From: Mayamaea pseudoterrestris | Taxonomy: Eukaryota; Bacillariophyta; Bacillariophyceae; Sellaphorales; Sellaphoraceae | Assembly (NCBI GenBank): GCA_027923505.1 | Contig: BROI01000002.1 | Coordinates: 310,001-374,000 of the forward strand | Direction of reading: 5' to 3' | DNA length: 64,000 nucleotides | Position numbers and translations under genes: made by a program | Notes under the pieces: generated by a model | What the model was told of the DNA's origin: nothing | The model's database searches: none | What the model saw: the letters and a program-made list of their open reading frames with translations, nothing else | Part shown: positions 53,805 through 64,000 of the stretch, one piece after another | How the letters are laid out: every line of letters begins with the position of its first letter | Numbering within the stretch: the first letter of the stretch is position 1

Positions 53805-54056
53805 CTATCGCTTAGTTTCCAATTCACAATCGTTCGAAATACCAGTCACTGATTCCATTTGCTGCTGCTGCTGCTGCTCCATCTCCATTAACTCCTGATG
53901 CCGCTTCTCCACGAGCCGCTGTCTCCAACTTATCGCAAATGTGGTGAACAGTAGTTGCGACGACAGGAGTAGCTTGTAGTGCAACGGCATGCGGCGCAAC
54001 CACGCCAGCTTATTTGCGAAAGATGATGATCGTGGCGGTGGTGGCGCTTCTGCCAT
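53805..54056 (-). CDS. Small single-pass membrane protein (83 residues)
   Basis: An 83-residue frame with a Pro-rich N-terminus, one hydrophobic segment (LHYKLLLSSQLLFTTFAISW) and a charged C-terminal helix containing six Gln. The layout recalls small mitochondrial assembly factors, but sequence similarity to a named family is not convincing. It has a proper ATG and its own short intergenic spaces. Confidence 0.5.
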   Translation of the reverse strand: MAEAPPPPRSSSFANKLAWLRRMPLHYKLLLSSQLLFTTFAISWRQRLVEKRHQELMEMEQQQQQQMESVTGISNDCELETKR

Positions 54057-54374
54057 TTTTCGTCGGAAATAAGCAAAAGATATAACAAACTGTATTCTTG
54101 ATTAATTCGAACCAATGTTCTCTCTACCTAGTCATGCTCCTCATTCTTCTCGTTGTTTATCATATCCCACGGCAGGCGCGGTGCGCATGATGTTGTTTTC
54201 GTGCTAGTAACGATACGACAATTAAATCGTACCGGTACTGGATCTTTTGTGGAATCCATTGTGGAATCCATTCGCTGCGCGCGTCACCATGGATGGATGG
54301 ACGCCTCTTGACACTTAAAACTCGTTGCAGCGCAAGAAGCATCAATACCTTCCTACATTTTATTTATCATTACA
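54057..54374. promoter_or_regulatory. Divergent intergenic region with TACCGGTA
   Basis: TACCGGTA lies at 54230-54237, about 140 bp before the ATG of the enoyl-CoA hydratase gene. No exon. Confidence 0.45.
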
Positions 54375-55418
54375 ATGCTGTCTCTCTCTCGCTCTGCCAT
54401 TTCATCAGCCTCGTGCTTGCGCAAGGCGCGCTTGTTGCCGCTGATTGCTTCATCATCATTCACTCCACGCTCCTTTTCGTCGTCGCAACTCCAAGACTCC
54501 TACGACCACATTTTGGTGGAGCGTCGTGACGCCGTCGGACTCTTGACCCTCAATCGCCCCAAGACGCTCAACGCGCTCAGTGACGCCCTGTTTGCCGACT
54601 TGATACACGCCGCTACTGCGCTTGACGCCGACGACTCGATTCGCTGCCTCGTGCTGACGGGATCCACCAAGGCCTTTGCCGCGGGCGCTGACATTAGTGA
54701 AATGAAGAGTCAAACCTTTGACCATGCCCATAAAACCAACATGTTTTCCGGTTGGAACAAGATGAGCCAATTGAGCAAGCCGATCATTGCTTCCGTCAAT
54801 GGCTTTTGCTTGGGTGGTGGCTGCGAACTGGCCATGATGTGCGATTTCATCGTGGCGGGCGACAGGGCCAAGTTTGGACAGCCGGAAATTAATCTCGGAG
54901 TCATTCCGGTATGTAGAAATGAGGGTATGAACATGGAAATGCAAAATGAGTGTCTTGTGTATGAGTGTCTTTAGCATTATGTTGTTTCGCTGCCATTCAT
55001 CTGCTGTTTCAAGATGATATTCGCTGCTCACCCACCAACAACCAACTCTCTACAACAGGGCGCCGGAGGCACCCAACGCTTGACCCGCGCCATTGGCAAG
55101 TCCAAGGCCATGTACATGTGCTTGACGGGCGAACTAATGTCGGCGGACGACATGGAACGCGCCGGCTTGGTGGCCAAGGTCTTTCCAGCCGACGAATTGC
55201 TCGAAAAAACGTTGGAGATTGCGCAAACGATTGCCACTAAAGGACAAATGAGCGTGTTAATGGCCAAGGAGGCGGTGAATGCTTCGCAGGAAGTGTCGCT
55301 GCAGGAAGGCTTGCGGCTGGAGCGACGGTTCTTTCACTCACTCTTTGCCACGGCGGATCAAAAGGAAGGCATGGATGCCTTTTTGAACAAGCGACCAGCA
55401 GAGTTTACGCACAAGTAA
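54375..55418 (+). CDS. ECHS1: Mitochondrial enoyl-CoA hydratase (short chain)
   Basis: Exons 54375-54908 and 55059-55418 join at a codon boundary (intron 150 bp) to 297 residues, restoring the diagnostic INLGVIPGAGGTQRL. The N-terminus (MLSLSRSAISSASCLRKARL) is a mitochondrial presequence. The crotonase fold shows LNRPKTLNALSDAL, the oxyanion-hole loop KAFAAGADISEM and GFCLGGGCELAMMCD with a catalytic Glu; the second Glu would be in GQPEINLG. It hydrates trans-2-enoyl-CoA in beta-oxidation and in branched amino-acid breakdown. Length matches the family (290). Confidence 0.95.
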
Positions 55419-55665
55419 GTTATTATAATATACATATGTGAGACGCATAGTAGTTGAGCCAGCGTACGGTCTTAGTGTGTAAGCTTCTCTATAATTTGTA
55501 GTGCTCATACTCGTACTCTATACTACGCTGCGTCGTGTTTATGGGGCTTACGAGTCGTCGTGTACAGTGCTGTATCTGATACGAAATGTCAACTCACTTC
55601 GTATACGCCCGTTTGCACTTGCAGATGTGGGTGGGACTTGGCAGGCTGCATGGTGACTCTCATGT

Positions 55666-57981
55666 TCAGTCATCATTTTCGTCGCCGTCCGTCGAGCTCA
55701 AACCTCGACCGACTGCATTGACCAATCTCACAGCCTTTTTAAAGGCAGAGTTCAACACTGGAAACTCGTAAAAGTCGTAGCCATCCTCTCGCATGGATTC
55801 CATGATGCGCAGCGCCTTGAGTGGCTGTCCGCGTCGCTCAAACGACGAAACAGTCGCCGTGTACAAGTCAACGTCTGGTACGAATCCGTCGCTGCGCATT
55901 TGTCGCAGAAAAAATTCAGCCTGCTTTGGATCGCCCTTGGCAGCCATGGTTCGGACCAAAATGTTGTACGTCTGTCGGTTCGGCTTGGCGGCCGAATACT
56001 CGCTTGACGAAAGAATTTTGTAAACGATCATGGCTCGTTCCATGCTTTCCTCGGGCGATAATGTCGAAAACTTTGATTCCGCTTGCGCCATGAGCACCGT
56101 GTTGAACACGGCAACGTTTGGCGCGAGCGACTCGCGCATCATTTTCTTCAGCAGCAGCAGCGCACGCTCCGACTCGCCAGCCTTGCGGCAGCAACTAATG
56201 GCAGCTCCGTAAATAATTTCGTTTGGTGCAACGTTGCGTTCGCGCATCAATTTGAAGACATGACTTGCTCGCCCCGTGTCACCCTTGCGCTCGCAGGCAG
56301 TCATGAGCTCACCGAACGTCATAATGGTAGGTTCCAAACCGTCAGTTATGATTTCGTCAAATAAAGAAAAGGCTCGATCAAGGTCCCACGCTTCGGCGCA
56401 TGATCGAATCGCCGCATTGTAAACTTGCACGTTCGGGTTTGGAACTGTCGAGTCTTTTTTCAAAACGCTCAGTAGCTTCATCGCCTTGAGATGCGGATCG
56501 GGTCGCAAGGACGCATCGTCGTCATCTGGAGAATATATAAAGCCTCCCGACGAAAGTAGCTTGGCGGTTGCCGTCGCACACGCGTAAATGGTGGCAGCAA
56601 AGGTGACTTCGTTTGGCTGAATGTTGGATTGTCGCATGCGCTCCAGCAGTCGAAAGGCTTGCACCCATTGACCTTCATTCTTGCATCCAATAATCGCCGA
56701 TGTATACGCCATGACATCGCCTCCGTCAAAAATTTCACAATACTCCTTGAGCAGCTTGATACCTTCCTTCCACGCCCCGCCCTTGGCGCAGGCCGAAATC
56801 ACCAACCGATACGCCACGGCATCCGGTCCCTGCAGCGGCTGCTTGTGACCAGCAATCTCCAACCCCGCCGTCTTTCTCTCATATGATTGAACCGTCTTCA
56901 TGAGTTGCAAATATGACAGCGCATCCTGCCACAAGCCCAGTTTCTGGCAAGCGTGCAGCACGCTCGTCACCACGAGTCCATCCCACGCGAAGCCACGCTC
57001 TTGCTTCATGTCTTTGGCCATGTCTACCACCAGCTGCCACTGCTGGCCTTTTTCGAGCGCCGCCAGGACGGTGCCGTACGTGACGGCGTCGGGCGCCGGA
57101 CCGTGCGTGCGCATGTGACGCAACAAGTGTAGCGCCATGGTGCAGTCTTCCGCCGCCGCGTAAATGGCGGCATTGTATCCCACGACGCTCAACGACACGT
57201 TTTGGTGTTTGGCCTGCTGCAGCAACTCCATGGCTTGTTGCGGCTGGCGACACGACGCGCAGGCGGAAATGGCGGCGTTGTAAACGACGCCGTTGGGTGT
57301 CACGCTGCAGTGACGCATAATTTGAAACAGATGCATGGCTTGGTTGACGTCCTTGGCGCGGGCGCACACACTCATGAGGGCGCCAAACGTATAAACGTTT
57401 GGTTGGAGTAGTCGTTGTAATGATGATGATGATGATGATGATGATGATGGTGGTGATGGTGGTGGTGATGCAGTAGTGCTTGTTGCATTTGCATTCGCTT
57501 CATTCACATGACAATATTGGTGCAGCAGTTCCAAGGCTGTGTCGAGTCGAACGGGTTGCGCCCTTCCGCAGGCATCCATGGCGGCATTCACTTGGCGAAT
57601 GGTTGGCTGGGGAATGCTGTGGAGCAAGTCGAGCGCAACGTCAATCTTGCCGTGGCGTCCCAGGTTGACAATCTGTCGGTCCAATGGAATCTTAGGCGAT
57701 GCAGCAGGAGTAGATAATGGCGTAAAAGGCGACGAAGCAGCAGGCGGAGGACGTCGTCTAGATCCTTCCACGGGCAAGTCTTGAAGCAACGAAGTAGAAG
57801 CGTATCGCATCGTGGATTGTTGACTGAGCCATGCTTGATCATGCATGTAGTGGTGCAACCCTTGATTCCCTGATATTGGTGTGACTAGCAGGAAACAATC
57901 AGCTGGCGGCGGCGAAGAAACCGCTAGCCACGCGACCAGAGTTGCGGCAATTTCGGATCGTCTCCTGATTCTTCGTCTCAT
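55666..57981 (-). CDS. PPR protein, probably plastid-targeted
   Basis: The ATG at 57981 gives 771 residues; codons further upstream open only at TTG. The N-terminus MRRRIRRRSEIAATLVAWLAVSS leads to PPPADCFLLV: a signal-peptide-like helix followed by an A-x-x-F-like motif (ADCF), the pattern of bipartite plastid presequences in diatoms. From about residue 170 the protein is made of pentatricopeptide repeats, for example NVYTFGALMSVCARAKDVNQ, GVVYNAAISACASCRQPQQA and PNEIIYGAAISCCRKAGES. A poly-Ser run is encoded by a GAT-type microsatellite at 57419-57447. PPR proteins bind organelle RNA in a base-specific way. No DYW or SMR tail is seen. Confidence 0.85.
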   Translation of the reverse strand: MRRRIRRRSEIAATLVAWLAVSSPPPADCFLLVTPISGNQGLHHYMHDQAWLSQQSTMRYASTSLLQDLPVEGSRRRPPPAASSPFTPLSTPAASPKIPLDRQIVNLGRHGKIDVALDLLHSIPQPTIRQVNAAMDACGRAQPVRLDTALELLHQYCHVNEANANATSTTASPPPSPPSSSSSSSSSLQRLLQPNVYTFGALMSVCARAKDVNQAMHLFQIMRHCSVTPNGVVYNAAISACASCRQPQQAMELLQQAKHQNVSLSVVGYNAAIYAAAEDCTMALHLLRHMRTHGPAPDAVTYGTVLAALEKGQQWQLVVDMAKDMKQERGFAWDGLVVTSVLHACQKLGLWQDALSYLQLMKTVQSYERKTAGLEIAGHKQPLQGPDAVAYRLVISACAKGGAWKEGIKLLKEYCEIFDGGDVMAYTSAIIGCKNEGQWVQAFRLLERMRQSNIQPNEVTFAATIYACATATAKLLSSGGFIYSPDDDDASLRPDPHLKAMKLLSVLKKDSTVPNPNVQVYNAAIRSCAEAWDLDRAFSLFDEIITDGLEPTIMTFGELMTACERKGDTGRASHVFKLMRERNVAPNEIIYGAAISCCRKAGESERALLLLKKMMRESLAPNVAVFNTVLMAQAESKFSTLSPEESMERAMIVYKILSSSEYSAAKPNRQTYNILVRTMAAKGDPKQAEFFLRQMRSDGFVPDVDLYTATVSSFERRGQPLKALRIMESMREDGYDFYEFPVLNSAFKKAVRLVNAVGRGLSSTDGDENDD

Positions 57982-58264
57982 TGTTGCTGTTGGTGCTGGT
58001 CTTTCTGCGAACGAGAAAGCGATGGCAGGTTGAGTTTCAGGGCCCGGATCGAACAATCTGGAGCTGAGCGCTTCACGATCGTGAAAAGCGCGGGGAGATA
58101 AAAAGCAAAAATCATGTTCGAAATGTCGTGAGTCTGCTCTACACTGGCCTCATGGTGCTTTTCAAGGCGTTGACTGTGAGTGGCGTCAGACTTTTTGACG
58201 CAGCGGGGCCGAACCATCACCGCCGGAGATCCATCACCATCGAGCGGCGACGCTATGTAGCTAC

Positions 58265-60185
58265 ATGCTTATATGCACCAGCCACCATGTCATCATCATC
58301 ACAAAAAGGCAGTCATTGACTACCACAAATACTGCTGACGTCTTTGCGCTGACTCACAGCACCAATACGGATGCTATCGATGACTTGTGTACGCATGCTA
58401 AAACATTAGACTATGATCTGATGGGTCGTTTACTGGTAGCCTTAATTTCAAGAAGGGACAAGGGTGACGACGGTTCAATTCTCATTTTCCTTCCTGGTGC
58501 GCCCGAAATAAGCAAGGCTTCCGAAGCTATTAAACGACGAACTGAGGGCATGTCCATCTTGCTACTTCCACTGCATGGCGGACTGCAGTCAAAGGACCAA
58601 AACGTTGTGTTTCGGCCACCTCCATTCGGATCAACAAAAGTTATATTGTCTACAAACATTGCAGAAACATCTGTGACGATACCAGACTGTACAGTTGTCA
58701 TTGATTCTTGCCGCGAAAAACAAAGTTCCTATGACCCATCGAATCGCATGCCGCTACTTGTGGAGCAATACGCTTCAAAGGCAAGTCTCAAACAACGCAG
58801 GGGACGTGCTGGACGTGTACGTGATGGCGTTTGCTACAAGCTAGTCTCGAAGCGAACACTTGCTAGTCTGGCTGAACATACTGAACCAGAGATACAGCGA
58901 TGCTCTCTTGACCAAACACTCCTCTCTTTGCTGTTCCTGGGTGTCGAGGATGGCCTGGGGTCGTTTACGCGCACATTACTGGATCCACCAAGCAATCAGT
59001 CGCTTCGCGCCGCATCTGAAAGTCTCAAATCATTGGGAGCTATTGAAGATGACGATAATTCTCGTGGCACATTGCGTCTCACGCCACTTGGGAAGCATCT
59101 CGCTGGCATTCCAGCTCCTCCAGTTGTCGGTAAACGTAAGTTGTTTTCGAAACAAAGTGTCTTCTTCTTTATTGTGCTGACTTGCTTGTCTTTTGTTTCT
59201 ATATCATACCACAGTGTTAGTAATGGGCTCAATTCTAGGCTGCCGAACGGCTGCTCTCGGCATGGCTGCAGGACTAAGTTTGACCCGTAGCCCCTTTTTA
59301 AACTTGGACTTTCCACGCAATACTAGAAACCAAAAGCAGGATGAAGAGGAGTCACCGGAGGCGACAAAGACTCGACGAATACTCAAATCACGCCTCGAAA
59401 TGGCCGAGAAAATGGGCAACAGTGACCATGCACTCTTGGCGGCCATCTACATCGACTGGATGTCAACGCGTGGCGATGGTGGCGGAAGGAGGAAGCAATT
59501 CTGCGAAAACTTTGGTCTCCATTTTCCCGCTATGAAGGAGATTGAGCAGCTTGGAAATTTACTTGACTCCGCCTTGACTTCCATTGGCTTTCGAGCATCG
59601 GTGGAAGCTGACCGCGATTTGAATTCGCCGCGAATCATTCACGCGTGCGCAGTGTCGGCCATGTCGCCTGCTCAGTTGGTGAAAGTTGTCCGCCCCAAGA
59701 CGACCTATGACGAGACGGCTCAAGGAGCCAAGGAGAAGGATAATCGGTCCAGAGATTTGAAATTTTTCATCCGCCTACCAAGTGATGGGACGACAGAAGG
59801 CACAAGGGAGGAGCAAGTGTACGTGCACCCAGCGTCGTCAAACTTTTCGACCGGTACATATAGCTGCCCATGGCTCGTCTACTTTCAGCTTCTCCGGACG
59901 AGCAAGCCGTATCTACGCGACGTGACCGAGTGCAGTCCGTATGCGCTCTTATTGTTGGGCGGACCACTGACCGTACAGGCGTCAAAGGATTTGATATTGA
60001 TTGATAACTGGGCCGCACTATCAGCAAACGCTCGCATCGGCTCACTAGTGGGTGGCTTGCGTAAGCAAATTGATGCGCTGCTCGCAGCAAAGACGGCCGA
60101 CGCGTCAATGGACATTAGCAAAACGGATGCCATGCAGCTTATCACAAGCATTTTAAAGACGGATGGTATAGGCGGGTCGGCGTAG
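58265..60185 (+). pseudogene. 5'-truncated helicase gene in duplication copy 2
   Basis: Exons 58265-59135 and 59215-60185 would encode up to 613 residues equal to residues 849-1437 of the full helicase preceded by about 24 unrelated ones (MLICTSHHVIIITKRQ...). The homology starts abruptly at 58337. Motifs I to III, including the P-loop and DECH, are absent; QRRGRAGR and the C-terminal domains remain. The intron is kept at the same position with working GT-AG sites, and no stop or frameshift is present. Most base differences look synonymous. It cannot be an ATPase; it may be an untranslated relic or a young truncated protein. Confidence 0.75.
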
Positions 60186-60273
60186 CTGCAAAGCGAAGAT
60201 AAGTTAATTTATAACTTCTGTAATACTTACAAGAAAATCTTTAGTTGTCTAGTTACTCCATTGAATGCAGCCA

Positions 60274-61476
60274 CTATCGCTCCACCACAAACTGCAGCAG
60301 CGTCCTTCCATGATCCGTATCCGTGACAATGTCATCACGCAGTATCTTCCACTCGCCTTGTTGCTTGTCGCCGACTGCTCCCTGAAACATGTTTCGCAGC
60401 TCATGCCGCTCGAGCACGTGGTGCGGCTTGGGATGGTCGAACAACCAGTTTGCGCCAGCGTGCGGCTGGCAAAAGTGACTCGTCGCAAAAATGAACGGCT
60501 CGACTCTGGTATCAACTGCGTTTTTCGATGACTCTTTCATCGATTGGATCAGTCGCTCGACGAACGCCTTGTTCCAGTAGCGGACGGCGTACATGCACAA
60601 GACAATGGTGCCATTGTTGTTTTGGTCAAGACTGTGCAACAAACTGTCCGCCTCCTTGTCAACATCAACTTTTCGCACAACCGTTTCCAAACTGACGTTT
60701 CGTCGCTCGAAAAAGTCGTGGATTGGCTGCTCTGCCTGTGGCGATCGATACCGCTGGTCCATGGCCACGACGCGAAATTTTACGTTTGATGGCAATTGCG
60801 ATTTGAGTTGCTCGGCCAGGAAGCAAACGTCGCGGCCCGCGCCGGAGCCCACGTCCCAAATTTCGTAGCAAATTGATTTAGTTGAACTTGTATTCGAGTC
60901 ATTATTAATATAACTCGCTTGCGTTAGCTTGTCAACGAGCAGTGGCAAAAGAATGGACGACACCATGGGGTCGGGTTGCCAGAGTCGATCCAATGGAACG
61001 AATGCTGATGTAGAATCTTGCGTTTGTTTATAACATGGCAACAAAGAGCTACTATCATCAGCGCTCGTTGTAATTTCAAGTGCTGCTTCGTTCCGTTGCT
61101 TCTTGGCTGTCCTTGTAGTTGCTAATTCATTGTCACATTCAAGATTATGCTCATTCAACACAACGACACCCACCACGCTCCACGGCTTTTGCTGCTGCTT
61201 GGTTGTGGGCACTAGAAATTCCATGGCAGTCACACGATCCGCATCATTCTGCACCAAGACGACAAAGTCAACGTCTCGCGGCGGCAGCTCAAAGGATCGA
61301 TCTTTTAGCTGCGCCAAAGGAATGGAAACGATGGGGCAGCGTCGATGCCGCAATTGTTGCGCCAAAGAGTCGCATATTAAGGCTGTTTCCGGCAAGAGAC
61401 TAAGTAATGGAAAACTTGCATATATTGGATTGTTGACCAGGTCGCTCCATGCTATGATTGGAGGCGCAGTTGACAT
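60274..61476 (-). CDS. Rhodanese-like / SAM-dependent methyltransferase fusion, copy 2
   Basis: Intact 400-residue frame from ATG 61476 (an upstream ATG at 61494 is in frame). Domains are as in copy 1, with the SAM motif EIWDVGSGAGRDVCFLA. The 683 bp at 60518-61200 are identical to 40999-41681, while both ends have diverged. The N-terminal rhodanese part differs most, around LICDSLAQQLRHRRCPIV versus LCDTLASLRNNIHRRPIV. The C-terminal region has a small deletion (GAVGDKQQGEW versus APVSGNSKQRDEW). Confidence 0.8.
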   Translation of the reverse strand: MSTAPPIIAWSDLVNNPIYASFPLLSLLPETALICDSLAQQLRHRRCPIVSIPLAQLKDRSFELPPRDVDFVVLVQNDADRVTAMEFLVPTTKQQQKPWSVVGVVVLNEHNLECDNELATTRTAKKQRNEAALEITTSADDSSSLLPCYKQTQDSTSAFVPLDRLWQPDPMVSSILLPLLVDKLTQASYINNDSNTSSTKSICYEIWDVGSGAGRDVCFLAEQLKSQLPSNVKFRVVAMDQRYRSPQAEQPIHDFFERRNVSLETVVRKVDVDKEADSLLHSLDQNNNGTIVLCMYAVRYWNKAFVERLIQSMKESSKNAVDTRVEPFIFATSHFCQPHAGANWLFDHPKPHHVLERHELRNMFQGAVGDKQQGEWKILRDDIVTDTDHGRTLLQFVVER

Positions 61477-62321
61477 GGTTTGAAAGTGAATCATGGTGAA
61501 TGTGGCTTGTCAAACTTTCGTTATGCTTCGCCAAAACGTCTTTCTGTCGTAGCGACACGATGACGTTTCTTTAGCCATTTAGCTAGCCAGTGCGTACCGG
61601 TATGTAAAGTTAAGTCACCCGCCTAACCAGTATAATATATGAGCTACTGAGCGCTCTTTCAAGACTTATACTATAGCTACACTTAATTGTGGTAGGATAC
61701 ATCCGACCATGCTTCACGACATTAATTGGTGCGCTGCCACTGCGACACAGATGACGTCAGGATATTGGCGCAAGCAATGACCCTTCACAATGACCGTGTT
61801 AGCTATCCCCAAACATTGCTTTACTTGCTCTCAAAGAGCCATTGATTACCGCTCAACTACTGCAATCTCTAGTGTAGCCTTTCCTTTTGTTCCATATAGA
61901 CACAAATTGTTGGCGTCAACCCATCAAATGGTTGCTCTGAAGGTCAGTGTTCTCTACTGTTTGGCAGTCTAGCGCGCAAAACTCTTTGCAGTCTTTGTGA
62001 AACCATTGATCCTACCACCTCCCCGCCCCGCGAATGTGTTAGCTCGGTTTTAAAGCTACTGTAGTATCTACCAGTACTAGTACAGTACTACTTGACTACT
62101 ATCTGCTCAGGTTCGCTCAAGTCGAAAGCCAAGTGAATCCCAGTGACAGCCTTGAAGCTGCGCACCACATGACTACCCTTTTCACATTCATTTTTTTGAT
62201 CGTGACGGACGTTGCGCATGCCGACTGCTTGGCTCTTGCCGCGTCGTTGGAAGCGCAGCGAAGGAGGCGCTTGCGGTTACACATATCACTAGCCAAGCTC
62301 TGCTGCTCCAGTCAAGCCACC
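61477..62321. promoter_or_regulatory. Shared divergent promoter region, copy 2, with extra block
   Basis: The gap between the divergent methyltransferase and HSF genes is 352 bp longer than in copy 1. The extra block is about 61687-62046, between matching stretches CTATAGCTAC and AGCTACTGTAGTATCT. It holds a perfect TGACGTCA at 61752-61759, a site type bound by bZIP proteins. TACCGGTA is at 61595-61602, about 120 bp before the methyltransferase ATG; copy 1 lacks it at the corresponding place. Confidence 0.6.
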
Positions 62322-63748
62322 ATGAAGCCAAGCAAGAAATCTTTGATTGAAACATCAAAAGGTCATGATTACGCGCTGCCGCCAACAGGTACTCTGGCGC
62401 TGCAGTCGGCGCTTGCAGCTTTAACGCCGTCAACCCATCAGCCACCACTATTCTCCAGCCTTGAACTGCTGCACCTCGAGCAGCTCTTGCAGGCTCGAGC
62501 AACGATGCGAGCGCAGCAAGAAGTGCAGCAGCAGCAAATCTATTTGAATCCAATGGAATGGATGCTTCGGCGGCAGCAGCAGCAGCAGCAGCAGCAGCTG
62601 TTACTGCAGGCAATGCAGCTACAGTCAAGCTTGCCGCTTGTTCCAACCTTTGCTACTACCTATCCCTTGGCGCCATCATTCCAGCCTGCAGCCATGCCTC
62701 TCTCCATGCTATACCAGCAACAGCAAGCTCATGCCACGGTCCAGCTTACCAATCACGCGCTGCAACTACACCAGCTATTGCAACAGCAGCAGCAGGCAAT
62801 GCAGCAGCATCCGCAGCCCGTCCTGGCCCATGCATCCAGTCCGTCTCCAGTAAGCCACGCAATCATGCCGGCACGACGCCAGGAGCAACTCGAAGATGCA
62901 TCCTTTCCTTCTACATCTGATCATATCAAAAAGTCTTCCGATGGTAGCGAAACGCCAAGCATCAAGCGCTTATTGACTTCAGCTTCAGCGCGAACACGTA
63001 ATGAAAAAGCGACCAAACATTCCACTAGCTCGTTCATGTCTGCTAGCAAGCCAAAATCTATCATTCCACCCAGCAAGAGAGCAGTCACTAAATCCGCTAT
63101 TACTAACAGCAAACCATCCGCGACGAATAGCAACTTTCGCAACAGAAAAAGCCGCAAGCGTCGCATGATTCAAACCTTTCCCATCAAGCTGCACAAGATG
63201 ATTGCTTTCGCCGCCCAAGATGATCACTTGCGTCACTTGCTGGCCTACACCAAAGATGGAACGGCCTTTAGCATGACACATGATACGTACGAGCTGGAGG
63301 AGCAATTGTTTCACAAGTTTTTTGTGAGTCTCTGGCGAATGTGCTGAGCGTTTCCTCGGCAATGTTTCACAGTCTCCTCGCTCAAAGTTCTCCTTTTCTT
63401 CTTCAACAGCGACACAAAAACTTTGCCTCCTTTCGGCGTCAGCTGTGCATTTACGGATTCATCAAGGTTTCAAAAGGTAAGCAGCAGCAGCGGCGAGTGT
63501 TGGCAGAGATTAAAAGCAGCTCCGTTGTTGCATGCATCAGAGAGTATCACTCACTCTTTCTGTTTCAAATTTCAGTCAATAACAAGGTAGCTTACGCTCA
63601 TCCCCTCTTTTTGCGAGACCAGCCGGAGCTTGCCAAGCAAATGGTGCGAGAATCTATTGTGGAGCAGCAGCAGCAGCAGCAGCAAGTGCCGACTGCTAAT
63701 GGCGAAAACTCCGCAGCGACAAGTCTACCTTCCTCCGAATCCTCATGA
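62322..63748 (+). CDS. Heat shock factor-type transcription factor, copy 2
   Basis: Exons 62322-63323, 63410-63476 and 63576-63748 join in phase to 413 residues, with introns at the same places as in copy 1 (86 and 99 bp). The Gln-rich N-terminal region has eight consecutive Gln versus seven in copy 1. The DNA-binding domain is intact (FPIKLHKMIAFAAQDD, GTAFSMTHDTYELEEQLFHKFF, RHKNFASFRRQLCIYGFIK). The stretch from about 62397 to 62710 is almost identical to copy 1, whereas the middle has many amino-acid changes. The C-terminus has a longer Gln run. Both copies look functional. Confidence 0.87.
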
Positions 63749-64000
63749 CACTACTGCTGCTTCGTCTCGTCAATGGAAAAGCATCCAAAAAGCTGAACGC
63801 TGCTCTGCTGCTACAGACTTGATGCATGTCGTATCTTGCGCCTTGCGCCAGGTAATCAAGCGGTAAGACGCCCAACGCGTGACGACGGATAGCAAGCGCA
63901 CAGGCAACAGCTGTTGCTCGCAAGGACTTTCGATTGGTTTTAGCAAACGCATCGCTCGCGCGAGGAGAGTGACGGTCCGACAACCTAGCTATGGTCGAAA
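63749..64000. other. 3' flank of HSF copy 2
   Basis: Homologous to about 43861-44126. No exon; the window ends within the duplicated block. Confidence 0.5.

Larger units (their letters stand above)
58337..64000 (+). repeat. Segmental duplication, copy 2
   Basis: Direct repeat of 37592-44126, lacking the LINE-like insertion of copy 1 but having about 360 bp extra in the methyltransferase/HSF gap. It starts inside the helicase coding sequence and reaches the window end, so its right limit is unknown. Confidence 0.95.

Noticed and set aside
53805-54056. PET117-like cytochrome oxidase assembly factor
   Set aside because: Only size and a single membrane helix agree; conserved residues of that family could not be matched, so no name was given.
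62133-62321. N-terminal extension of HSF copy 2
   Set aside because: The frame is open here but the matching region in copy 1 is not in frame with its HSF; it is better read as 5' UTR.
1-64000. tRNA, rRNA or snRNA genes
   Set aside because: I looked for cloverleaf-like blocks and conserved boxes in the gaps and saw none, though reading by eye could miss a small RNA gene.

Overview
The window is nuclear DNA from a eukaryotic microbe, most likely a diatom or a close photosynthetic stramenopile. The evidence is mixed. Genes are compact, spaced about 100-800 bp apart, with 0-4 short GT-AG introns of 69-169 bp. There are two heat-shock-factor-type genes, a family known to be expanded in diatoms. 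A PPR protein starts with a signal peptide followed by an A-x-x-F-like motif, as in bipartite plastid presequences. A membrane protein carries Lys/Pro/Ser/Thr-rich KAPT/PSKAPT repeats. No rRNA, tRNA, CRISPR or bacterial operon structure was seen. Species cannot be fixed from the sequence alone.

Left part (1-30 kb): a partial 2OG-dioxygenase, an ammonium transporter (5 exons), PRP19 (spliceosomal U-box ligase), a secreted beta-helix-like surface protein, a polyQ two-TM protein, NMD3 (60S export), DPM1, a secreted M43 metalloprotease, two tandem paralogues of an unrecognised family, a secreted S41-like protease, ALG11, DUS1 (tRNA dihydrouridine synthase), a type I membrane protein and a molybdenum cofactor sulfurase. 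DPM1 and ALG11 both act in dolichol-linked glycan assembly at the ER. The secreted proteins suggest an active cell surface.

Middle (30-37 kb): a TPR-like protein, then about 2 kb without a convincing gene that holds two clusters of GC-rich hairpin repeats bounded by CTTAAG, a long GC hairpin, and one copy of a dispersed repeat whose other copy is the upstream region of the molybdenum cofactor sulfurase gene. A sulfotransferase-like type II membrane protein and a large DHX29/DHX57-type helicase follow.

Right part (37.6-64 kb): dominated by a direct segmental duplication. A block running from the helicase C-terminal half through a rhodanese-methyltransferase fusion gene to an HSF gene (37592 to at least 44126) recurs at 58337 to the window end. 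The second copy begins in the middle of the helicase gene, so its helicase lacks the ATP-binding half but is otherwise open. The first copy carries a 1.16 kb LINE-like insertion flanked by a 17-bp target-site-like repeat. A 683-bp stretch of the two methyltransferase genes is identical while its flanks have diverged, which points to gene conversion. The unique 14 kb between copies holds an LRR-like protein, two probable mitochondrial proteins, a membrane-anchored alpha/beta hydrolase assembled from two exons, thymidylate kinase, a small membrane protein, mitochondrial enoyl-CoA hydratase and the PPR protein.

Many apparent long frames open only at TTG or GTG; start positions here were moved to the first credible ATG. 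Exon joins were chosen so that GT-AG sites, phase and family conservation agree, and none is supported by transcript data.
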